Source of the DNA: Casuarius casuarius
Lineage: Eukaryota > Chordata > Aves > Casuariiformes > Casuariidae
Length of the DNA: 64,000 nucleotides
Direction of reading: 5' to 3'
Assembly (NCBI GenBank): GCA_003342895.1
Contig: PTFA01000317.1
Location: forward strand, 470,467-534,466
A program made the position numbers and the translations under genes. The notes below the pieces were generated by a model that was not told where the DNA came from, did not search any database, and saw only the letters and a list, made by a program, of their open reading frames with translations. Positions 32,991-44,450 of this stretch are shown in pieces (position 1 is the first letter of the stretch; every line of letters begins with the position of its first letter).

Positions 32991-35240
32991 TGCAGAGGTG
33001 AAGCAACATTATTGTCCTAATAGTGTTGTATCATTATAAAATGTGATAGAGCTTCCAGTAGCCCCTGCTACAGTGTTAGCCCTTACCTACAGGCTGTGAG
33101 CTAATGTTAGGCTTTTATTTTTGACACCTAAACGGTCTCTGCCTGTAGCCCATTCATAGATATGCTAGCCACAGCCACAGACTCCCTCACATTGCTGCAG
33201 TCCTTACGGCAGTCTTGGAGCTGACAGTGTCCTAGTCACCTGCCCTGAGGACTGCAGAGCTTTCAGCAGCACTCAGTGACATCCAGCCAGCAGGAAATCT
33301 GCCAAAGGCTGATATTTTCCCTCAAAATACCTGCTGTGCTTCTCCCACATGTTTCTGATCCTCCATCCGTTGTGCTAGGGTCCCACACTAAGACATCCCC
33401 GTGTCCTAACATCACCGCAGCAGTGGGACACTAACACAGCTCTGCCCCACCTGGTCTTCTTCAGCCTCTTTGCAAGCTTTCTCCATTTGCTTGATGCCCA
33501 CTTCTCTGCACAGATGCCATCTGGGCCAGTGTCACTATTTTATCTGTGATTCTTTGATTCTGGGATGTGGAAGCGTCCTGAAGACCAGGCCACTGCAAAA
33601 ACCATCATGTCACATCTGCATTTCCCATGCCTGTGGATCCCCCTGTCCTTGCGCCAAGTGGTGCCAGGCCCTTCTCCTCCTTGGCTGTCTCTTCTGCGCA
33701 GTGGCTAACACACAGCATTGCTGAGCCCTTCATCATCGAAGGAAAAAGCATCCTTCTAGTGCTAGTAGGAGCGGGTGCACCTGGGCTTTCGGGTTGCTCT
33801 GAAGGTGGAGGTGGCAGATGATAAATCTGACTTCAAGGCCAGCCCTGAAGCTGTTCCTCTACGGCACTGCAGACTGCTAAAGATGCATGGTTGGTGACAA
33901 AGCAAGGTATTTAACTCGGGTTTCACGTGTTGGGGCCCTAAATGCTTCTCTCTTTTCCCCTGGGGAGCAGATTCCTATATTAAACCTGCCTGACCTAACC
34001 TGCTATAGGCTCTTTTGTGGCCATTTCTTTAGTAAAATCTGGCATTTCAGGGCTCTGGAGACTGTTCACAGAGTCGGAAGTCTCTTGTGCTCAGTAAGCC
34101 AGAAGCCAGTGTTCGTGTCTGCTCCAAACATGCCCCTTGTCATCAAATTTCCTCTTTGGCCTGAGGAAAAGGAACATGTGCAGCCATACGATGTAGCTGG
34201 AGCAGGACGTGGCCATTTTTTGTGTTTGTGTTTCTCTGTTTTTTCCTTGACACTGCCCCTAGGACAGTTTCTTTTTCTGAAGTAGTTACTGGAAGTTGTG
34301 GACAATGTTGGTGTTGGTGGTTGGTTTCACTAGGAGCTGGGTCTGCCCTCAAGGCTGCCTGGTGAAGGACTGGTGATGATCTGCACACTTAGCACCTCAT
34401 CAGCTGGACCATCCACTTGCAAAACACAGTTTTGCTGCTCTGAAGGAAGGAAAATCCTGTTTGACTGAAGTGCAACACAGATTACTTATCTCGCAGACAT
34501 CTGAACATCCTGAAAACTGACTCCAAATTAAAAACCAGTTGAAAAGAAGTATCTGTCCTCCCAGGTAAATCAGGGCTAATTTATTTCCTTTCTAGGGTGC
34601 CTACTGAGCAATGTACCCAGCGCAGAGCCAGTCCCACAGGTCTTTGCCTCCATATCCCACCAGCAGCAGGGGGTCCCTGCCATTGCCCTGCCTCCGGGAG
34701 ATGGAGCAGGCACCTTCCCCTTAGAGCTCCTGCTTCTCCTCTCGTTCTGCTCCCCTGCTCCAGCGCCCGGCACTCGCTTTCCTGCTAAAGCCCTCAGCCC
34801 AACGCTGACGTAGCAGCTCTGGCTCTTGGCAACCCCAACGCTCCAGACAGAATGCAAACCGTTTCGAGAAAGGAAAAAGGAAGGAATTGTTTTAATTAAA
34901 ACCGAATTAAAGACCTGATAGCAGCCTGGAGATGAGTAATGGGATACAGCAGGCTTTGTCTCAGGAGCTGAGCTCTGAGCAAGCGGGGCTGGCAGCTGCT
35001 CAGCATGAAGGCCCTGGAGGTCCTCGTCCAGGCTCCGGTGCCACGTTGACGCACAGGAGAGTCTGGTGGTTCAGTCCCGGGGTTGGTGTAATCCCTGGGA
35101 CAAGCCTCCAGCTTCCACGGTGGCTCCCCTGAGCCCAGAAAGGGCTTTAACCACAGAAAGGAGACAGGTTGGTGGCTACATGAGCCCGAGAGATCTCTAT
35201 GGAAGACTTTCCCAACTCTTTTCAGTTCCAGGGATTTCCC
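32991..35240. other. Intergenic sequence, nothing firmly recognised
   Basis: A segment at 34575-34630 (tttctagggtgcctactgag) vaguely resembles a MIR end, too weak to annotate. No gene features. Confidence 0.4.
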
Positions 35241-35249
35241 AGGCCCTGC

Positions 35250-35850
35250 CGTAGTTTATATATTTCTGGATCTCTCTTCCAAGAACTTGTCCAGTCTCCA
35301 GTTGAATTCCTGTAAATTTTTTGTATACACAGCGTCCTTTGCCAAGGAGTTCCATAGTTCATCCTCTGTCCATGTGAAGAATCACCTCCTTTACTTCTTA
35401 ACCTCTCTTTTTTTTTTAACCTGGACCTGAACCTCACAAAAATTTCTTTTGGTGGCCTTGGTTCATGTAGGAGAAAGAACAGCCCATTGCTACGCATGGT
35501 CACGGTTGTTTTTCCTATGTGCGTTGTTTTACGTGTGTCATGCAATTCTCCAGTCAGCTCTTGTTCTCTCTGTGGTGGTAACTTCATGCCACCTGCAAAC
35601 GCGGCCACCTCCCTGTCCCTGTCCCTACTTCTGTCACTTCTGAGTCTGTTGAAGGGATGGGTCCCAAAATAAACCTTACAAGACTGGCTGGTGACCTCCC
35701 TCTGCTTGCAGAGCCTACCAGTTATTCTTACCCCCTGCCACCATCTCTTAAGCAGTTAAAAGCACAAGTATTTTACCTCGTAAGGCTTCTACTCCATGGC
35801 TGCTTGCTTTCCTTAAAACGCTTTTGGCAAGGGACACCTGGTTGTCTCCT
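35250..35850 (-). repeat. Ancient CR1 LINE copy, reverse transcriptase and 3' region
   Basis: On the + strand the landmarks ccaagaacttgtccagtctc, tgccaaggagttccatag, gtgaagaatcacctcc, cacctgcaaacgcggccacc, ggatgggtcccaaaa and ctgcttgctttccttaaaac occur in the order known for the antisense of old archosaur/turtle CR1 families, ending near the 'aagggacacctggtt' segment. Internal deletions and many substitutions are evident. The element is therefore on the minus strand, old and inactive. Confidence 0.8.
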
Positions 35851-36880
35851 GGTGCCAGGGAAGGGTGGCAGGGGCTCAGCTCCAGCAGTGCTGCAGGGCA
35901 GGAGCACGGACACAGGAGGAGTCAGCAGCCATCAGACCTTGGGGGTCCCAGGAGCTGCAAGGTCCAAGCCCAGTGTGGAAAGAGCCAAAGAACTTCCCCC
36001 ACGGGTGAAGGCGAAGGGCTCGATGAAAGGATGGGCCACGTACCACGACCTTTCTGACCATCGCAGCCCCCTCGTGCTTGGAGCACACTGCAGGGACGAG
36101 CGCAACCGCCTGGCTACCGGCTGTGTCCTCGAAGCGGCACCGTGGCAGTGTGTCAAGGGGAGGGGAGTCACCTGAGCACGGCTTTGCTGGCAGCTCCCTC
36201 GTGTCACCGGGGAGCAGATGGACGGGCCGTTCTCGGGGCATCCGTCTTGGCTCATCGGGCAGCGTTTCCTCCCGCTCCTTGCCAGACCCATCTCCCGTCG
36301 GCGGATAAACACGAAACAGGCATCTCCGCTCAAGCCCTGCAGAAACACTGCCTCTCCCTCTGAACTGGCCCCTTCATCCCTGCTAGCATTTTTTGGCACG
36401 AATCCTGCCTCCCCTTTTTCCGAGATGTGCTCCCCCTCACCTCCGCGGCGCCTGCACGGCACTGATGCTGCCCGGTCCCCGTCGTGCCGCTCTCCCGTGC
36501 CTGCCCTCCGCGCTCTCCTTGCTCCGGCACGCGCCTCGCGCTCATCGCCATCGGTGCCAAAGCTTATTGCTCTGGTGAGTCTTCAGCAAAAAAGGTAAGT
36601 GACTAAATACGAGCGGGAAGAGCTTGTGCGTGCATTTGCCAGAAAGCGAGGGCTTCCAGCTGCTCTCTCACTTCGGTCGCGAACACAGGACTTGCTCCAG
36701 CCCGTCGCGTTTTAGCCAAAATCTTAATGGAGCGCACGCTCCCACACCCAAAAGGAAAATGTGAAATGCCTGTAATACAACACATGGTGCATTTCCTAGT
36801 CTCTCCCAACCTCCCAGATCCACAGATCTTGGGGCATTTTTGTCTGCCCATCACTGCTTGATCCATCCCACCATATCTCC
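35851..36880. other. Intergenic sequence, nothing recognised
   Basis: No gene features; GC-rich between 36180 and 36550. Confidence 0.4.
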
Positions 36881-36884
36881 CTTA

Positions 36885-38285
36885 GCTTGCTCCTCTCTGG
36901 AGAGGCCTGGAGAAAATGCCTCTTTTTTTTCCTCCTTTTGCAGAAGAAGATGTGTTTGCCTCCTGCAGGTCTGCTCTTTTACAGTAATTATCTCTGAGGA
37001 GAAAGGAGCAATTTCACAGCAAACTATTGTCTATGATCCTATATTTGCCTTTTCATAAACCTGTACCGTCTCGGGGCACCAAAGGATTTTGCTCAAGGGA
37101 CCCTTGAACCTGACCCATAATGTTGCACTTTTTCCATGGCTTTTCTAAGAATTTACAAAACTCCAATTTTTAACACCAGCGATGACAAAAAACAGATAGT
37201 TTTCTCCCCGGTTTCCTATTAAATGCCATCGGAGCACTCTCAGTTTTGAGGATTCCACTCTGTAATTTTCTAGTATTAAACAGAGACCTGAGTTTGATTT
37301 TTCAGCTTTTTCCTTTGAGCAAATCTAAAACCATTTTCCGCAGGATTTTTGGGCTATGGATACCCTGCCACAAAATAACAGAGGTTGTATCCTTTCCTTT
37401 TACAAATCTTTAAACTTACAACAATTAAGTTGTGAGCCCTTTTATGTCATTATCTCTATCAGTATGTAACGGCTGGCAGTTTTTCATGAGAGGCTACCTA
37501 CTGGGCAGTTTTATTCTCTAACATTACTATTTCTGGCTAACTATAAAATATCAAGGACTAAAAGGAAAATATTTTCCATAATAATAAAAAAAAAATCTTT
37601 GGCTAGTCATGTGTTATGGCTATAAAATCTTCTTCGTTAGATTTACACGCATAACATTATATTCTGGTGTTTGTTCCACCTGTTCTTTGCTGTATATTTT
37701 AATCCCCTTTTTATTTACGTATTTTTGAAAACACAGAGAAATGATTTATCATTTTGATTGTGGCATTTCTCTACATCCTGGGAATTTGGAGTTTCCTTGT
37801 TATTTCTGTGTTTTTATTTAATTTAGCATGCTCTTTAGCCACCTTTTTTTCTTTCTGTTTCCATAAAACCTGTTCATTTATGATATCAGCTTTTTCAAGA
37901 GGACCTGACATGGTTGCCACCCTAGAAGAGATATCTTTGCCAAGTTCATTTTTTCAAAAGTTTCTTTTAACTCTACAGCTAGTTCCCGCGTAACCATGAT
38001 CAGATAATTTCCGCAATGTCTAATCTAAGGTTTACCTGGCTGTGTTCAGCTCTGTCATTATAAGCTGACCTCAAATGAGCTGTTGAACAAAATGTCCAAA
38101 ATTTCATGCCCAATTCTACAGTCCTATGTCTATTTTAAACACTTCAAAAGTGCCTCTTCTCTTTAATTTGTTCCCATGGATACCATTCAAAAGTTTCATT
38201 CGGTTTAGGAGTGCAATATTCTTCAGATCTTTAATGCAATCTATGCGTTGACTTTTGCTTCCTAATTTAACTGGAGGCTCTTAAA
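36885..38285. other. AT-rich island of unknown origin
   Basis: About 1.4 kb of conspicuously AT-rich DNA with sharp borders against GC-rich flanks. No open frame of note except 79 codons at 37754-37993, which is Phe/Leu-rich and reads like translated T-rich DNA. It could be a very old LINE in antisense or a block of conserved non-coding DNA; no family was recognised. Confidence 0.45.
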
Positions 38286-39385
38286 TCCGCATCTTCGGAT
38301 CCTTGTCTCCCTGAGGAGGTGAGTCCTCACCCGGAGCTTTGCCAGGGCTCTGCTGCGCTCCTGGAGAGCCCTAGCACAGGACAGCGTTTGGTTGACCCAC
38401 GCCGCCCGCTTACCTTCTTCCTTTCCGCTTCTCTATCTCAGCCTGCTTCTGGGACCAGGTAGCGTCAGGGTTCATAGCTGCATGAATCTCTCATTTAGAT
38501 GAGCTAAGAAATGCCAGAAAAAAGAGCCGAAGGGAGAGAAAGCTGCAGGTCCCTCCGCCAGCTCCCCTGGCAGGACCCGTAACAAGCTAAACGGGTTGAG
38601 CGAGAACGGCTCCCGGTATCACGTTTCAGCACAAGCCATGCAGGGCCAGGAACCCTCACAAAGCGTAAGGGGATGTAAAACCTTGTCTTGATTTAACTCT
38701 ACGCGGAGAAGCCTCCCTTACCCTATCCCCCGTGGGGTGGGGGGGCAGTGGTTAGTGGCACGTGGCCACACTACTGCCGAGCTCGGACTGTGCCCCAAAA
38801 CCACTAAATTCAGTGAAAATGCTGGTCTGTTCTGGAAAGGGGACTGGGAATGTGGAGAGGTCCGGGATCGCTGGATAGTATCTTTTTTTACCCTACAGAT
38901 CTGGGATCTTCAGCCAAAAGGCGCCGGCAGCAGAGCTGGGGCTCAGCCCCGGCGGATGGGGCATCCTGGCTGCTTTCACGCAGGGAGAGCCAAAGTCCAA
39001 ACTTGGTTTTCTACCAGACTACAGAGCATTTGGGGTGACGGGGACAGCAGGGAAGGACAGAGTGAGGCCATTTTCAATGTGTCTTGTCAGGTTGCAACCA
39101 CACACATCCGCGGTGTCCCTTGCTGTTCACACCGGAGCTAGAAAACCTGCTATGGGAAAAAGTCCCTCCATCCCTGCTGAGCTCGGGAACATTAAGCAGG
39201 TGATAATAAGCGGGTCCCGAGCAGCAGGGCCTGTTCTCCTTCGAAAAGTCCTATTCAGGTCAATTTATCATTCAGACAAAGTATTAGGGGAAAAAGGGTT
39301 AAACACTGCCCGGCCTCCCCAGCCAGCGGTGACTTTGGTTATCTGCTGCATGGCTGCAGGGCTACATGGTGCCTGTACATGTTCG
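38286..39385. other. Intergenic sequence, nothing recognised
   Basis: No gene or repeat recognised. Confidence 0.4.
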
Positions 39386-39389
39386 AGGA

Positions 39390-39505
39390 TCAAGAGTTAA
39401 GTGTTTAAATGATAAGTGATATCTTAAAAACATAAGTTTAGCAATGAATCTTTGCCGACAATACTATACTATTAGTTAATAGGCAGAATTAACTCGCTGG
39501 CCTGG
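39390..39505. promoter_or_regulatory. Candidate conserved non-coding element
   Basis: AT-rich run with GTTTAAATGATAAGTG, ATTAGTTAATAGG and GAATTAACTCGC; homeodomain/HNF1-like words without coding potential. Confidence 0.2.
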
Positions 39506-41940
39506 GGCCAAGCCCGTCACAGCCAGAGCCAGAACAGCTGAAGCTGCTTTTCACTTGGGTTTTGCTTTTACGGGATTTGCTGCTGCAGGGAGACTCCAAT
39601 TTCTGTAAAAATATGCTAGTGTTTTCCTCCTCCCAACCTGCCCCTGTGGCCTGCAAGCTCAAGGCTCCGTGGAGCCCGAGGGATTCAGCCAGAAGCCGAA
39701 AATCTTTCCTTTTGCACGCAGAGACATGAGCAAGGGTGCCGGTTTCCTGCAGGGCGTCTCTCCGTGGGCCCCCGACCAGCTGCCTGGCTGCTCTCTGTGG
39801 GTCTTTACAGGCAGATTTACTGCTCTAGATGCCACCAAGGGACGTGCACCAGATCCTTCCCATGCAAAATTAACTTCCCTCCCCCTTGGTTGGGGGATTG
39901 GGCTTGATCGGGTAGCTCCAGGGGAAGAAGTTTTGCTGGACCCCAGGAACAAGAAGCCTCTCCTGGATCCTTCTGGTACCTAGGGCTCCTTCTTGCTCCT
40001 GGACCTGGGATGGCTCCACTGAGCCTTGAACCGGAGCTGGGCAGCTCTCTTCCTCCCATCGCACAGGTGCTACTTCATCCCTAGGAGGGCTGAGCAGGAT
40101 AATTCCCACAGAGCTGCGTGGAGCAGCGGTGAAAACCCACCCTCCCATCGTCACGCACATCAGTCGCTGCATCTCTAAAAGCCTCCTGTAGTGATGATGC
40201 TGGTCTGTGTGGTCACCCAGGACCGTGAAAACGGTGCCGGCATGAACCAGCTCCTGGCTGTCTCTCCTTGCACCTCTTTAACCTTGCAAGGAGTGACGTG
40301 AAGCCACCTCTTCCAGGTGCGAGCCAAGGGCTCACGGTGGCCAGGTAACGCCACGCGTAAATGTAACCTGCTCTTCCTGCACCAGGAATTGAAAACGCTG
40401 CATTAAATCTGTCACCACCAAACCTGTTTTAATGTCCCCGAGATGTCATCACTCATGGCTTTGCCTTCCTGGGAACAATTTTTTGATAAAAAACATACAG
40501 GTGCATTTGAAGTGGGGGCTGTCTCGTCGTAACCCCGGTGCTGTTGCTCTTCCCAGATAGTGGGGTTGAAGCCTGCTGTGACGGTGGTGTCCAAGGGTTA
40601 GGTGGGCACAGCGGCTTCTAACACCCCCAGCAAACCTGGCCTCCCAAGGTGGCACCAGACCACGCTTGAGGTGACACAGTGCTGCTGTCACTTGTCACCA
40701 GATGGCAGCAAGGGGAGCACCAGCTCACGCGGTCCCCGTGGCCAGCTGAGGACAGCGAGGACATGCGGCGCTTCCTGGATCACAGCCATTCTGCACGAAG
40801 GCTGCTCGCGGGGGCTTGGTGCAGGACGAGGGGAAGGTGCAAAAAGGGATGTTGGAGGAGGCCTGGCACCACTCATGACAGTGTGGGGCTTTGTGGCCCG
40901 TGCTGGTCCACACGGAGCTGCTGGCTTGGTGAGCGGAGAAGTCCGTAGGTCACAGGACGAAGGGTGGAGGCTGGGGGGACCCCGTGCGCTGACAACAGCA
41001 AGGTCCCGAGGGCAACCATGGGGCCATGGCGGGCCTTCCCACGGATGTCGAGGGAATGCGAAGGTGATAGGAAACTGTTACTGGGAGCAAGTGAAGGCAA
41101 CCATGAGGTGGGACCAGCGCTTACAACTCACGAATGATTCTGGAGAAGGTCTGAAGAGCATCTTCAGGGGACAAAACAGATTGCAAAGAGCACATACAAG
41201 CTTCAAAGTTGCTGCAGCAATCACAAAATAAATCTGTGTAACTCAGGGCAAAAACGGGCCAGGGCAGGGAACCCCAGATGTCCAAGCTGCTGGTGCAGGA
41301 GCTTGGGGACAAGGAAGGGTATAATGAACCAAGCCTGTTTTTTGTGTGCGTCAGCTATTTTGGTGAGCTGGGGGCCCATCTTGGCAGTCCCACGGCTCTG
41401 CAACTCTGTGGACCGTCCCTGTTAAAGGGAGCCTTGCCCAGCTCATAGAGCTCCACGTGCAGGGGGTGACAGCCCCTGAGAAGACACCTATGCGCTTTCT
41501 GGAGGACACATCTGTGCCCCCTCTGCCAGAAGAAACAGGGAAATGAGCAGAGGGGCTCAGAAAGCGAATGGTGGCGGGGTGGAAGGGGTGCGGAGGAGAC
41601 ACCAAGGTGGTGGCACTGGGGACGTCTTGGGCAAACAGTCCTGCAAACAGTCGCGCGTGGCCTGCGTGGGCTTTGGTTCAAGAGGCACCCGATGGGCAGC
41701 TTTGGCCCCCAGGTACCTGGGGAAGTCAGGGCTGTCAGGGTGGTGACACGGAGAGCTGCGGGGTGGCAAACTGGAGGTGGGTCTCAGCCGCACCTTCTGG
41801 GAAAGTCCTGTCTGGCTCAACCCGGTGGCAATGGTGCTGGTAATGAAATCACACCGGGGCCAAACTGGAGGCGAGGGAACTCCCACCCTGCCTGGGTTGG
41901 TGACTCGGGCTGGTGAGGGGTCAGGGCTGCCCAAGGCTGC
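39506..41940. other. Intergenic sequence upstream of EPHB2
   Basis: No gene or repeat recognised. The long open frames in it are low-information and do not resemble known proteins. Confidence 0.4.
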
Positions 41941-42281
41941 CGGCAACAAGCCACTGCTCTTCGTCCTGCCGGACTCGCCTCCTTCTTGTGCCGGGCCTTG
42001 CGTGGAGCCAGCGCGCTCGGCCGCGGTCCCATCGGATGCTCCAGGTGCCGGGGCCGAGGCCGGCCTGGAAGGGCCGCGTTTGGGCGGCTGGGGGGCGAAG
42101 GCCGGGGCGGTGGGAGCGGCGGGAGCTGGGGGGGGGCACCACCGCCACCCCCCCCGCCGCGCCGCGCTCAGTAAAACCCGAGAGGCAGATTTGGGCTGAA
42201 ATCACGGCTTTCTCTGGATGATCGACAGCTCCGGGAGAAACCATCGTGCGGCGGGGGGAGCCGCCGCCCGCCGCGCCGCCC

Positions 42282-42651
42282 NNNNNNNNNNNNNNNNNNN
42301 NNNNNNNNNNNNNNNNNNNNNNNNNNNNNNNNNNNNNNNNNNNNNNNNNNNNNNNNNNNNNNNNNNNNNNNNNNNNNNNNNNNNNNNNNNNNNNNNNNNN
42401 NNNNNNNNNNNNNNNNNNNNNNNNNNNNNNNNNNNNNNNNNNNNNNNNNNNNNNNNNNNNNNNNNNNNNNNNNNNNNNNNNNNNNNNNNNNNNNNNNNNN
42501 NNNNNNNNNNNNNNNNNNNNNNNNNNNNNNNNNNNNNNNNNNNNNNNNNNNNNNNNNNNNNNNNNNNNNNNNNNNNNNNNNNNNNNNNNNNNNNNNNNNN
42601 NNNNNNNNNNNNNNNNNNNNNNNNNNNNNNNNNNNNNNNNNNNNNNNNNNN
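42282..42651. other. Assembly gap, 370 N
   Basis: Run of undetermined bases flanked by CCGCCGCC-type sequence on both sides, ending 62 bases upstream of the EPHB2 ATG. Likely an unreadable GC-rich stretch holding 5' UTR or core promoter. Confidence 0.99.
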
Positions 42652-42666
42652 GCCGCCGCCGCCTCC

Positions 42667-42693
42667 ATGGGGCGCCGGCCGCGCCGCCTCTGA
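42667..42693 (+). other. EPHB2: Short upstream ORF in the EPHB2 leader
   Basis: ATG at 42667 starts an eight-residue frame (MGRRPRRL) ending in TGA at 42691-42693. That stop overlaps an ATG at 42693 (sequence TGATG), which is in frame with and 21 bases upstream of the EPHB2 start. Function is inferred; it requires this DNA to be in the mRNA. Confidence 0.5.
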
Positions 42694-42713
42694 TGCCCGG
42701 CCCGGCGCGCACC

Positions 42714-42777
42714 ATGGGGCCGCTGTGGCTCTGCTGCCTGCCGCTCGCCCTGCTGCCGCTGCTCGCCGCCGTGGAAG
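42714..42777 (+). CDS. EPHB2: EPH receptor B2, coding exon 1 (signal peptide; gene continues beyond the window)
   Basis: Codes for MGPLWLCCLPLALLPLLAAVE plus the first base of the next codon; the donor G|gtacgc at 42777-42778 gives a phase-1 junction. EPHB2 is a single-pass receptor tyrosine kinase of about 1000 residues that binds ephrin-B ligands and acts in axon guidance, boundary formation and synapses. Only the secretion signal is here: a hydrophobic Leu/Ala core ending LLAAVE, as in human and chicken EPHB2, where the protein then continues ETLMDS. The ATG has a strong context (ACC before, G after). An in-frame ATG 21 bases upstream (42693) would add MPGPART but has a weaker context. Position and strand right after the C1q cluster match the conserved gene order. 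No exon 2 was found in the remaining 21 kb. Confidence 0.93.
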
Positions 42778-44120
42778 GTACGCCGCGGGGCGGGGGGGCG
42801 CCGGAGCCCCCTCGCTAGTCGTTTATTTACGGTTATTTTTTTTTGGGGGGGTGGGTACACCTCCCCCCCACCGCTGCACCCCCTTTGGGGGGGGTGCGAA
42901 GTTTTGGGGAAGTGCTGCCCCAGCTGGAGGTGCTGCTGGCGGAGGCCGGTGCAATGCTGGGGTCCCCCCCACCCCGTTTTGCACGGACCCCCCCTGCTCC
43001 GCTTCCTCCCGCCCTTCCCTCCGCCGCGGCGGGCGACCCAGCACCCCCCCCCCCCTCCTCCGGCGGGTCCCCGGGTACCGCGGAGCCTCTCCCCGGAGAT
43101 GCGGCGAGAGGCGTCGGGGTTGCATCCCCGCCAGGCCTCGCCGCATCCCCCGCCTCGGCCGTGCCCGCGGAGCCGAGCGCGGGGTGTCGGCCGGTGCCGG
43201 CCCCGTCTGCGGACACCCCCGTGCCCCGGAGCGGCGGGGGGCTGCCGCGCGCGGCGTTAGCCTGGAAACGTGGAAGAGGCACCATTTATTAAGTTGGAGT
43301 TTTGGGAGATGACTCACGCGTTGGCCAGCTCTACGTCGGGGTATTTACAGGACGGGAGCTTGGCGTAAATAGGACGATCCGCGTCGCGGCGGAGAGCGCG
43401 GGCCGGCCGCGCTGCTCGAACGAGCCCCGGGATGGTTTTAATTACGGAGGGGGAGCGCGGTGAGCGTGTTGGTGGGGGCACGCGGGACGGCCGGCCCCGG
43501 TGGCCGTCAGCGTTGACGCTCAACGACATCAGCCACGCTTGGCCCAGCAGGCCCGAGGTGGCTTGGCCAGGCCGGGAGGCGCCGCCGCTGATGGCGGGGT
43601 GATGCCTTCATCCCGGTGGCCGGAGGATGTGCTGGGTCTCCCTGTGTTGTCCTCACGGAGAGGGGAAGAATATGGTTGACCTTCCTCAGGAGCGGTTGGA
43701 CATGGCCACCAAGAGGGGCTCATCCGCTGGGGACGGGGAGTAGGCCGCGCTCGGGTGGAGCGACCACGGCCGGGGCTCTCCGAAACGCCGGGCCGCGACC
43801 TCGGCCTGCGTCTGCCCCTCGGTGCGGACGGGCTGACCCGGAGGCGACCCACGGCCGCGGAGACGGGGCTGGGCCGCGCCGGGTCCCGCCGGGCTCCTCC
43901 GCAGCGGGGTCGCTCCCCTCTCCCCTTCGGAGAGCTTGGAGACAGGCCTTCTCCATGCTGCTGTCTCCCGCCCGGCCAAATTCCTTATATCCAGGGCCAA
44001 AACGGGGAGAAGGACGGTTTTGGGCTCCTTAGGGGAAAAAAACCCCCATGCGCTAGTTATTCACCCGGGGAACCTGCCTCCGGAGTCCTGCTTTCAGCTC
44101 TGCTATGGAGCTTTTCCGCA
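42778..44120 (+). other. EPHB2: EPHB2 intron 1, CpG-rich proximal part
   Basis: Begins with the donor gtacgc. GC-rich with runs of G and C and dense CG through about 43930. Open frames here are long only because stops are rare in such DNA. Confidence 0.7.
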
Positions 44121-44124
44121 ACGC

Positions 44125-44245
44125 TGGTAATTTCACTCGTCTCCTCTGTGCCTCAGTTTTCCTAATTACGAGGCATAAAATAATACAAGTGTCCTTCCCG
44201 AGGGAGCGGCGAGGTTTTGTTAATGAACACGACGAAGCGCTGGGG
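44125..44245 (+). repeat. MIR-like SINE fragment
   Basis: ctcctctgtgcctcagtttt, then aaaataatacaagtg and gttaatgaacacgacgaagc follow the order of the MIR core and 3' half ('ctctgtgcctcagtttcc ... ggataataatag ... attaaatgagataatac ... aaagcgct'). Confidence 0.5.
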
Positions 44246-44319
44246 GATCCGCGGTCGGAAGCGCGGTGGGAACACTGTCCTGGTCGGGGGGTGCGCGCAC
44301 ACGCGCGGTGTTTATTTAT

Positions 44320-44450
44320 CTACATGCTTCATATTTCTCCGTGCACTATATATTCACTTGCCTTTAACAAACCGTAATTAGAAACAAAGCCGATAGGGAA
44401 GGGGATATAAACAGGAGCGTGCATGGAAATTGGGAGCTGATTACCCGCCG
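44320..44450. promoter_or_regulatory. Candidate intronic enhancer (AT-rich conserved-type block)
   Basis: Contains ACTATATATTCACTTGCC, TTTAACAAACCGTAATTAG and AGGGGATATAAACAGG with GC-rich flanks; no coding or repeat signature. Confidence 0.22.

Larger units (their letters stand above)
41950..43560 (+). promoter_or_regulatory. EPHB2: EPHB2 CpG island and promoter region
   Basis: Very high GC with frequent CG on both sides of the EPHB2 start codon, e.g. 42025-42180 and 42990-43260. It is interrupted by the run of N. CpG-island promoters are usual for Eph receptor genes. No TATA box is visible in the sequenced part; the transcription start may lie in the gap. Confidence 0.7.

Noticed and set aside
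34570..34640. MIR-like segment tttctagggtgcctactgag
   Set aside because: Similarity limited to about 20 bases; too weak to annotate.
42218..43312. Long frames spanning the EPHB2 start region
   Set aside because: They run through the 370-base gap as unknown residues and through the exon-intron border; only the 64-base exon 1 is coding.
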